DNA from: Methylonatrum sp040877625
Lineage (GTDB): Bacteria; Pseudomonadota; Gammaproteobacteria; Nitrococcales; Aquisalimonadaceae
DNA: 64,000 nt
Direction: 5' to 3'
Assembly (NCBI GenBank): GCA_040877625.1
Contig: JBBDNK010000026.1
Coordinates: 21,106 to 85,105, forward strand
Shown here: in pieces, positions 26,029-35,100 of the stretch
Numbering within the stretch: position 1 is the stretch's first letter
Layout: the number at the start of each line of letters is the position of its first letter
Position numbers and translations under genes: made by a program
The notes under the pieces: model-generated
The model's input: only the letters and a program-made list of their open reading frames with translations
Databases searched by the model: none
What the model was told of the DNA's origin: nothing

Positions 26029-26105
26029 GGCTACGTAGCTCAGTTGGTTAGAGCATCGCACTCATAATGCGAGGGTCGGTAGTTCGAGTCTACCCGTAGC
26101 CACCA
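26029..26105 (+). tRNA. tRNA-Met (CAT), elongator type
   Basis: 77 nt with encoded CCA. Acceptor GGCTACG/CGTAGCC, D arm GCTCAGTTGGTTAGAGC, anticodon loop CTCATAA with anticodon CAT, T arm TTCGAGT. The 5' half matches E. coli elongator tRNA-Met closely, and the G1-C72 pair excludes the initiator. Confidence 0.93.
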
Positions 26106-26180
26106 TAAAATCAGCGCCTTACGCCTTCTCCCTTGTTCCACGCGCCGTTGTTGAGTGCATAGTGGGTGCAGCCCGCGTAG

Positions 26181-26206
26181 GGCGGAAAAGCGCAGCGCCT
26201 TCCGCC
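26181..26206. repeat. Small intergenic hairpin after tRNA-Met
   Basis: GGCGGAA (26181-26187) pairs with TTCCGCC (26200-26206) around a GC-rich loop. It sits between tRNA-Met and the convergent small secreted-protein gene; the rest of 26106-26242 shows no gene. It resembles short repeats common in gammaproteobacterial genomes and may end transcription. Confidence 0.5.
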
Positions 26207-26242
26207 GTATGAACTATATCGGTCAAAACCGCTGAAGAACTG

Positions 26243-26680
26243 TTAGTGATTATGATGGGCCGCCGCGGGGTCTTGTACTTTGTAGTGAAGCCGAATCTCC
26301 TCGTCCCGAGCTGGTCGATTGGCGGGTGCGAAGTCGAAGCAGTAAGCCCCGGGTTCCTCGGCGTCGAACTGTCCCTCCTCCGTCCGGATATCATCCTGCC
26401 TCTGGATGTAGATGGTGTGATACGCCCCATCCCGTTCCGGGTGCAGGTGAAAATTCATGTCAAGCGGAATGTCGGCGTCGAAGCGGTAGCTCAGCTTTTG
26501 ACTCCCCTGAAGGTGGATGCAATGTTCGGTATTCCAGTTGCTATCGCGTTCGACGGTCATACGCTTCTCGATCCAGCCTTCGGCGTTCTCAGCGGCTAGC
26601 CCGTCGTGATGGCCGTCATGCTGTGCATGGACCACGCCTGTGAGAATCAGCACCGCGCCAATTGAAATAAGCTTCTGCAT
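26243..26680 (-). CDS. Small secreted protein of unknown function, His-rich ends
   Basis: 145 residues, not recognised. Signal peptide (MQKLISIGAVLILTGVVHA), mature N terminus QHDGHHDG and C terminus DPAAAHHNH, both histidine-rich, which hints at metal binding. Two cysteines (EHCIHLQG and GAYCFDF) could form a disulphide. The middle (LSYRFDADIPLDMNFHLHPE) looks like a beta-sandwich. It lies downstream of the sensor kinase on the same strand, 39 bases apart, so the two may share a transcript. Periplasmic location is inferred. Confidence 0.75.
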   Translation of the reverse strand: MQKLISIGAVLILTGVVHAQHDGHHDGLAAENAEGWIEKRMTVERDSNWNTEHCIHLQGSQKLSYRFDADIPLDMNFHLHPERDGAYHTIYIQRQDDIRTEEGQFDAEEPGAYCFDFAPANRPARDEEIRLHYKVQDPAAAHHNH

Positions 26681-26719
26681 AATTCCAGACCTGTGATTTG
26701 TGCCGAATCCCGGTCGCTC

Positions 26720-28684
26720 TCATGCGCGAACGCTTTCGGTGGGAAAGATGACCGTAATACGAGTGCCTTGGTCCGGGGGGCTTTCCACGCGGATTTGAGC
26801 ATCATGCAATGTCGCTATCCGTTCGACGAGAAAGAGCCCTAACCCCGCTCCCGGAACATTCCCCGCGCGGCTGCCACGATAGAATTTGGTGAACACGCGG
26901 TCAACTTCGTCTTCCGTTATGCCGGCACCCTGGTCGGTGACGGCAAGGTGCAACTGGCCCAGTTCATCCAGTCGTGTCTGCAATGTAATGACGCTTCCCT
27001 CGGGAGCGTACTTGGCGGCATTTCCGAGTAAATTCCCCAGCAGTACCTGGAATAGCTGTCTGTCACATGAGAGCACGATTTCGTTTGGTTCCATATCCAG
27101 ACTGAACGTGTGCCTTGGGTAAGGACTACGCGCATTTTCCAGCACGTCATCGAGCAGACGTGGCAGATCGACGTCCTCCGCATGGCGTACCCACCCGTCG
27201 GTATTCATGCGTTCCTCGGTGAGGCAGTTCTCCAGGAAGCTCGAAAGCCGGGAGATGGCGCGGTTGATGCGCTTGAGCGCGGCGGCGTCCTGGCCGGGGG
27301 TGCTCTCCAGCTCCAGCAATTGCGTGGCCGCGCCAATGCTGGCCAATGGCGTTCGAAACTCATGAGAAACCATGTTGAGTAATTGGCGCTGATCGTTGAG
27401 GGTGCCTTCCGCTTTCTTCTTGGCCGTATTCAGCTCGGACGTCCGCTGGTCCACTTCCATCTCGAGTTGTTCGCGTCGGACGCGCTCGGCACGGACCAGG
27501 TTCTGGCCTAAATCGATAATACGGGTGCCGAGGGCGCTCAATACAATGGCCGCGCTCAGCAGCACCGCCCAGGCCCGGTTATAGTCCACCACTATGTCGG
27601 GCAGTTCAGGTAGCCACCCGATTGACAGCAGGTATTGCATCACGAGCAAGTGCCAGGGGAGCATGTATCCGGCCAGGCAGTAGCCGAATAGCGGCGCTCC
27701 TCGGCGCCACGCCATGTAGCCCAGAATCGGACTGATGATGCTTAACGGAATCCCGGGTAGCATGATTGCGGCCATGACGAGGCGGTTTGGTCCAAGCAAA
27801 GTCATGATCAGCAAAATGGTGAAGCATGCCAGCAGTACCAGCAGCAGACGGTCCATTCGGGGGAAGTCGCGGCGCGTGTTCAGCAGGAGGCGATGTGACA
27901 GCACAAACAGCAGCCCGGTGAGCGACAGGAAGACCCCTACGGAGTTCATCGCCCAGAATGGCGCCTCGGGCCAGAGCTCCCGGAAGGCTAGGCCGCTGGC
28001 GCTCCAGCGAAACATCTGATAACTCGAGATCGCTAACCCGAACACGAACAGGCCGCTCTCGCGAAGAATGATTGACGCCACCAGGCAGATGATAGCCGCG
28101 AGCAGGGTGGCTCCGGTGCCGAAATAATACTGGCGTGTCTGGCGTGCTTCGGCGTGCAGATAGTCCACCGGATCCCAGAGTTCCGGTCTGACGGTCATCA
28201 GGGTTTCCGTGGCAACGCGAACATAGATGTCGTTTGAAGAGTGTGGTTCCAGGTCCAGCGGGAAGACAGGAGCAATGGTGGCATCGCTTCGGCTGGAAAA
28301 TGGCAACGCCATTCCACTCTCGAAGCTCTGCCATCCGGACGTCCGGGGTTCATGGAGCGTAATGAAGTGCAGGCGGGCGGTGCCCAGACTCAGCCAAGGC
28401 GTGACCGGTTCCGGTGTTGGGTTATCCAGTCGAATGCGCAACCAGATCGCCGCGCTGGTCGTGCCCAATCGCTCCGTGGTTGATTCCATGGACCGAAAAT
28501 CCAGAGCGCCCGTGAGTACGTCTTCAAGTGTCATCTCGGCGCCAGGATCCTGGGCCAGTTCCACCGGCGGGGAGATGCCGCCCGCAGCGGGCACCATGGA
28601 TGCGTGAGGGACATAGGCACCAAGCAGGAGAAGAACGAGTGCGACCACTCCCAGGAGTGTTGATGTCCGGTACGTGAAAGCCAT
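26720..28684 (-). CDS. 7TMR-DISM-type sensor histidine kinase
   Basis: 654 residues. An N-terminal hydrophobic helix is followed by a periplasmic domain of about 150 residues (WLRIRLDNPTPEPVTPWLSLG matches the DISM extracellular beta domain) and about seven membrane helices (residues about 195-395). A coiled coil and a HisKA domain with the phospho-acceptor in SHEFRTPLASIG (His near residue 440) come next, then a HATPase domain (N box LLGNAAKYAPEG, G1 DQGAGI, G2 GAGLGLFL). There is no receiver domain, so it needs a separate regulator; the nearest is the OmpR-type gene at 36741. Divergent from the giant surface protein across a 509-base regulatory gap. The DISM domain may sense carbohydrate or cell-envelope ligands (inference from the family). 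Confidence 0.9.
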   Translation of the reverse strand: MAFTYRTSTLLGVVALVLLLLGAYVPHASMVPAAGGISPPVELAQDPGAEMTLEDVLTGALDFRSMESTTERLGTTSAAIWLRIRLDNPTPEPVTPWLSLGTARLHFITLHEPRTSGWQSFESGMALPFSSRSDATIAPVFPLDLEPHSSNDIYVRVATETLMTVRPELWDPVDYLHAEARQTRQYYFGTGATLLAAIICLVASIILRESGLFVFGLAISSYQMFRWSASGLAFRELWPEAPFWAMNSVGVFLSLTGLLFVLSHRLLLNTRRDFPRMDRLLLVLLACFTILLIMTLLGPNRLVMAAIMLPGIPLSIISPILGYMAWRRGAPLFGYCLAGYMLPWHLLVMQYLLSIGWLPELPDIVVDYNRAWAVLLSAAIVLSALGTRIIDLGQNLVRAERVRREQLEMEVDQRTSELNTAKKKAEGTLNDQRQLLNMVSHEFRTPLASIGAATQLLELESTPGQDAAALKRINRAISRLSSFLENCLTEERMNTDGWVRHAEDVDLPRLLDDVLENARSPYPRHTFSLDMEPNEIVLSCDRQLFQVLLGNLLGNAAKYAPEGSVITLQTRLDELGQLHLAVTDQGAGITEDEVDRVFTKFYRGSRAGNVPGAGLGLFLVERIATLHDAQIRVESPPDQGTRITVIFPTESVRA

Positions 28685-29193
28685 GCATTATCCGGTCTTT
28701 GTACCCGAACCGCGTCGACGACGGGTGGTGACAGTCCTTAAATGCGAGTGTGAAAGTCTGCTAAAAGGATCTGGCGACGGTAACAAAGAGGATATCGTAA
28801 CGCACTCGATCCATCCGCGTCGCAAGCCGTGGGCAGCGGCTCGGTCACAGTTGTCTGCTCGGCCCCTTGGTTTCGACGCCTGTAAAAATGTGAACTGATT
28901 CACACAACTGCTGTCCCCCTCCCCCTGTTAATCGTTCGTTAACCCCCCGTTCCAGACATATTCATTGCCGCACCACTACCCTCCCTTCCGGTAATTCGAA
29001 TTACGCCCGCGGTGTACTACCAAGAATCGCTCGAAACAGGTGTCTAGTACGGGTCCCGTCCGCCAGACAGTTGCGGGCGGCGGCGACACGGGCGTTGCGT
29101 TTGACGGAATGTAAATGTGTTCACGCAGCGGCGTGAGCGTTGATGTGATTGAGGGTTGAGCGGTAAGGACGCTGCTTCTAGCGGAGATTCGTA
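28685..29193. other. Divergent intergenic region between sensor kinase and surface protein
   Basis: 509 bases without a convincing gene. It holds a CRP-like palindrome (28889-28904), a GTTAA/TTAAC inverted repeat at 28925-28941, a short palindrome ACGGGTCCCGT near 29047, and a ribosome site CGGAG at 29180-29184 for the downstream gene. Codon-like structure is absent on both strands. Probably the joint control region of both genes. Confidence 0.7.
28889..28904. promoter_or_regulatory. CRP/Vfr-like binding site
   Basis: TGTGA-ACTGAT-TCACA: both half-sites match the CRP consensus exactly with the required six-base spacer, flanked by A/T. About 290 bases before the surface-protein start and 205 before the kinase start. 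Confidence 0.6.
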
Positions 29194-32100
29194 ATGATCA
29201 GGTGCGTCCTTGTCCTGCTGTTTTCCTGGCTGCTCGCGGGTTCTGCGTATGCGCAAACTGCGCCAAACACGATCAGTGACCATGCGGCCCATGGCGCAAC
29301 GGATCTGGTCATTCTGGACAGTGGGGCGCCCGAGCCCGAACTGCTCATCGAGGGGCTCGGGGAGCACCATGCGGTACTGCGCATTGGTCGCGGCGATGAT
29401 CCGTTTGAAGCCATTGCCGAAGCGTTGAGCCGGCTGCAGTCGGTTTCCAGCATTCACCTGGTCTCGCACGGCTCCGCTGGCGGCGTCACCCTGGGCAACC
29501 AATGGGTTGATGCGGCTGAAGTGCGGGCGCGCAGCGCCATTCTTGCCGCCATCGGCAGTCGACTGGGGCCTGACGGGAATGTCTCCCTGTACGGCTGTGA
29601 TGTGGCTGCAAATGCGCAGGGGCGCGCCTTCGTCGATCTATTTGCAGAGGTGACCGGCGCTTCGGTCGCCGCCTCCAGCAGCCCAGTCGGCCACGCGAGC
29701 CTTGGCGGCAACTGGGAGCTGGACTACCTCGCCGGTACGGTGGAGCCTGTGCTCCCGTTCTCCGCGGCAAGCCGCAGTGCCTACCGGCACGTACTAAGCC
29801 ATGGACGTGGTGGTTCCATTACGTGGCAGGCGATGGATCTTGATGGCAATGGACAGAAGAACGATGTGGAGATCATCGTAAAGACCGGTTGGCGTTCAGA
29901 CTGGCCGCCGCCTGTCGGTATCAACATCGCCAGCTCGCCGACGCTTCCTGGATACACATCCGTGTCCACAGACGTCATCTGGGTTAATGGTACGGGTTCA
30001 GGTGATGCCGACTATGGTCTGCAAACCGATGTTTTTCGGGCCTATAACCTGGATCCGGATACCCGCTATCAGCTGCGTTTCGGAGTCTGTTGCCGGATCA
30101 GCAATCTGGAGAATAACGCGGATGCCCAGCAGGGATTCGAGGGCGAAATCTATCTCAAGGATGGCAACCTGGCGCCGAAAATCGATCTCCCGATCATCTT
30201 CCAGGTGCCGCAGTTGCAGGCAGATGGCGTGACCAGGCTTGATGACTGGACATTCCAGGTCAAGTCATCCGACCCCAATGCCGACAATCTGCGCTATCGC
30301 CTTGCAACGGCCGAGGAGTTCGGCGGCGATGGCCAGACCAACCCCGACGGTCTGTCCATCAATCCGAATACGGGTGTCATCACCTGGTCCGACTCCGGCA
30401 ACCGCCCGGCAGGATTGTACAGTGCCGGCTTCGTCGCCGAGGATCTGGATGAAGATGGAAATCGCAAGTCCAAAACGCACGTTGACCTGATCCTGGAACT
30501 GGTGAACAAGGCGCAGACCGAGTTTACCGCCCCGGCGGTGACGGAGACCCGCAATGTCTTCGTCCGCAAGGGTGAAAGTTTCACGATGGCGATCAATGGA
30601 GTCGCCATCAATACGCAGAGTCTTGGAAACCTTCAGAACGCGCTTGTCGAATCCGATACCGACGAATACACCTTTACGCCGGGAACGGCGGAAAGCGGCG
30701 TGAATTTGTCTCCGGGTAATTACCCCGTTACTTTCGAGGTCCGCTCCCAGACAGGAGAGACCAGCAACAACTATCTGGTCGTCAACTTCGTGGTGCCCGA
30801 TCCCGACGCACCCTGGATTGATAACCTGGAGGCATCGCGGACGATCTACGACAGCGATGATTTCCAGCTCGTCGCCGAGAACGCCGCTGTCACGTATACC
30901 AAAAATCCGAGCCTGGTCGGCGGCACGCTGAAGGTCAATGTGACCTTCATTGACGGTGAGTACGAAGTCCTTACCGTCGTGCCGGAAGGGGACGGTCCCG
31001 GTCAGGTGAACCTGGTTGACGGCGATGTGTTCTATGCCGGCGAAAAGATTGGTGAGGTATCGGAACGACTGAATGGTCTCGGCCGCCCGTTCAGGGTCGA
31101 TTTCACCAGCCCCTCGGCCACGCCGAACGCAGTCGAAGCGGTTGTCCGCCGTCTGGGCTATCGCGATGATTTCGTACTGCGGCAGCCCGGGGATCGTGCG
31201 TTGTCGCTGTTCCTGCGCGATGGCGACGGTCGCAGCAATTCCTATGATTTCTATGTTGACGTGCAGCACAACCCGGATGCGCCCGATTCCGGCCCCCCGC
31301 AGGTGGCAAGCAACCGTATTACCCTGGTGGAAGGGGACCGCATCGCGTTGAGCGGTCAGGATATCAATTTCGTCGATCCGGAGGGTCGCGAACCGGTCAC
31401 CATCGATGTCGTCGACGTATCCCTCGGGCAGTTTGAAAGGGTCGACAGCCCGGGAACAGCCGTTACCTCGTTCACGCAGAATGACATCAACCTGGGGGCC
31501 ATTGCTTTCGCCTATCTGGATCCGGGCGACACGCGTGCTGCTCCGTCCTACCAGCTGCAGGCGACGGCCGGTGGTGATGTGTCCGCGGTCTCCGCGGGTG
31601 CCGTGACATTCTCGAACGCGAACCTGCATACGCCTGCCATCAGTGGGACGCCGGAGACCAGCGTCGATGCACAATCGGTCTATCAGTTCATTCCCGAGGC
31701 CAGTGATGATGATCTGGACTACGGCGATGAACTTGTCTTTCACATTGAGAATCAGCCCGATTGGACGACATTCGATCCAGAGACCGGCGAGCTTGCCGGC
31801 ACGCCGACGATGGACGACGTCGGAACGTACCAGACTATCCAGATCAGCGTCCGCGACCAGGGCGGGCTGACGGCGGCATTGCCGAGTTTTGAGATCAATG
31901 TGCAAGAGCCACCGGAAGCCACGGTTGAAGGTGTTGTTGTCGGCGATGGCGGCAGTATTGCGCCTTCCACCCAGAGTGTCAGGATCGGGGAAACTGCCGA
32001 GTTCACCATTACGGCGGCCAGCGGCTATGCCGTGGATTCGGTGACCGGCTGTTCCGGTGGTCTTGGCGAGGGTGTTTACACCACGGGTGAAATTGACTCT

Positions 32101-35100
32101 GCCTGCACAGTCGAAGCCCGATTCATCCGCGTGGCCAGCGAAGGTGCGGGTACCACCGAGGACCCGTATGTACTCGAGGAGACGGAGGACCTGCCCAATA
32201 TCGCGGACTATCCGGACGGCCACTTCGTACTACGCGGAAATGGTGACGGCGAGATCGTCCTGGATGACACCTGGGTGCCGATCGGCACTTCTTCCGAGCC
32301 GTTCACCGGGACATTACGTGGCGAGGACGCCCCGGTGGTGGTTACCGGAACGCAGGACAGCCCGCTGTTCGGCTACGTTGGTCCGGGCGCGGTGATCGAG
32401 AACATGAACTTCCGTGACGTCGCCATCGACGCGCCGGGCGAAAGCAACCTTGGCCTGCTTGCGGGCGAGGTACGTGGCACCGAGGCGGAGCCCGTCGTGC
32501 TGCGCGATATTGCCATCAACGGTGGCCATGTCCGCGGACTGGACGCTGTTGGCGCCATCGCCGGTGTGCTGGAGCACGTGCACGTCGAAGACGTGGTCAG
32601 TACCGCGCGGGTGGAGGGCCGGAATCGGGTCGGCGGCATCGCGGGTGAAGTGCGCGGTGCGGGAACCGTACTGGAACGAACCTATGTCACCGGCGATGTA
32701 GGCGGAGAGACCCTGGTCGGCGGCCTGGCAGGACTGGCCATAGACCAGGCGCTGGTCCGTGACGTCTATGCGGCGGGCGAGATAACAGCCTCGCAGGCAA
32801 CGGCGGGCGGCGTGATTGGCCTGCTTGAAACCGCAACGCTGGAGCGTGCCTACGGCATGGGGCCGGTCAACGCACCAAGCCAGGCTGGCGGCCTCGTCGG
32901 GGCGTCGGATGGCGCCACGGTCAGCGCAGCTTACTGGGACCGTGATCGCACGGGCCGGACCGACTCCGCTGGCGGCGAGTCCCGTGACAGTGCGGAACTG
33001 CGTGCCGGTGCGGCGCTGGATGCGGATACGACCTACCTTGAGTGGTTCGGCGATGGTTCAGCCTGGGCCGTGGCCGAGGACCACAACGGTGGCTATCCGT
33101 ATCTTGTGAATGCTGTGCTGCAGGCCGTGACCGCGGACGTCAGCGGACAGGGTGACGTGCAGTGGCTGGGCAATTACCCGTGGGGCAGCAAGGCGGAACT
33201 GATCCCGTCCCCTGCGACCGGGTTCAACCTGGATAGCGTGGCCGGTTGCGCCGGCATGCTGTCGGAAGGGCGTTATATCACCGATCGGCTGGATGCCGAC
33301 TGTGAGCTTGCCGTTGCCTTCGAGCGCAATATTTACGCGCTGACGGCGGCGGTCAGCGGGCAGGGCGAGGTGAGCCCGCAGACGATCGCGGTTGCCTATG
33401 AGAGCACCGCCGATTTCACTATCACCCCGGACAGCGGCCACGGCATAGCAAATGCGCTCGGTTGTGGCGGTACCCTGAGCGGGTTCGTGTTTACCACCGC
33501 CGGTGTGACCCAGGACTGCGATGTGCTGATTGGTATCTCGCATGTCGCTGACAGCGGGCTCGGAACCGAGGCGGACCCGTATATCATCAGTGATCCGGAC
33601 GATCTCCCGAACGTCAGCACGTTCCCGACCGCGCACTTCCTGGTCCAGCCGAACGAACACGGCCAGATGCCGGTGGGCGCCAACTGGCAGCCGATCGGCA
33701 GCGAGAGCAATCCCTTCAGTGGATCGCTGGTTGGCCTTGGCGGGCCGGTAGAGTTTGTCGGCCTTGAGGGGCAGCCGTTGTTCGGTCATGTCACCGAGGA
33801 TGCGGATGTCAGGGACGTCTACGAGAGTACCGGCACGCCAATCGGCATGTTCGATGAGGAAGGCAGGCGCCTCGATGCCCAAACGGTGGCGACTGGAGAG
33901 CAGATTCGCTTCCGGGTGACCGGGAAGGAAGGCGACCTTACGGTGCGCGGCCAGGTATTGCGGGGAGTAGACGTTGAACCACTGACCGATGATGCCGGTA
34001 CGCTCCCGCTGTCCGACCCGGCCACCGATGAATGGGTGCTGCAAGCAGACGCTGATGGCTACTACACGTTCGAGGCCCGGCGCGGCGGGGAATTTACCCT
34101 CAGCTTTGAAGACGAGGCCGCGCTGACGTTTACCGTGGACATCACCGTGCGGCCGCAAGTTGCCTTCAGCAGTACCCGTCAGCCGGGAACCGCCGGGCAG
34201 GTGGTCGTGGTGCGAGTGGTGCTGGACGGTACCCCGGGACAGTATCCGGTTCGCGTCCCCTACCGGGTTGACGGTCATGACCTGCTGGCCGCGTCTGATC
34301 TGGACGCCGCCGGTGAGTTCCTGTTTACCGAAGGCGGAGAGAACGAACGCACCCGTCTGCTGGAGCTGACTCCCAACGCCAATGCGCACGAGGTCGTCGT
34401 GACGCTGGAAGAGGGCGACAGCGTGGAGCATGCCCTGCTCGGCAACCCGCTTCGGCACACCATAGCGCTGTTTCACGCGGCGGAGATACCGTTGTACGCG
34501 GCGCTGCGTGCTGCGCAGGATGCCGAGCCGGTCGATACGGCGGTGAGCCTCGAAGGCGGTGCGGTGACAGTGACTGTCGTCGATCCGAATACCGGTGCGC
34601 CTTTTGCAGCGGAGGATTACGCCTTCGACTGGAGCGAGTCCACCCTGGACCTCGGTATCCATGGCGAACATACGCCCGCCGTCAACGTGGTCCCGAGCCA
34701 TCTGACCCGTGGCCAGCGTTATGACTTGCGCCTCACGGTAACGGAAAAGGCCGCTCCCGGCCGTCGGGTTGCCTTGCAAAGCCGCGTGTACGCGGTGGAT
34801 GACCACGATGGCGACGTGGCCCTGGCCTATCAGGCTTTTCGCGGCGGTTCCCCGGAGCACATGATGGCGATCTGCCCGCAGGGAGTGGATCCCTTCAGAG
34901 GCGTGGCCGGAAGGGCATGCAGCCAGGAGGATCGCTCCGCGTCCGCTGTGTACCTGGAAGTCCCGGAGGGGTACAGGGTATCGCTCGGCCGGCAGTCCGA
35001 ACGTGCATCCTGGGAAACCCTCGATTTCGGTCTGGAAGTGGAAACCGATGAGCTGGTCGGCGACCGTGGTCAGCGCCTGGGCAATGCGGTAGACGTCTTC

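Noticed and set aside
28674..28898. Short frame in the divergent region between kinase and surface protein
   Set aside because: No ribosome site, no domain, and it overlaps the CRP-like site; treated as regulatory DNA.
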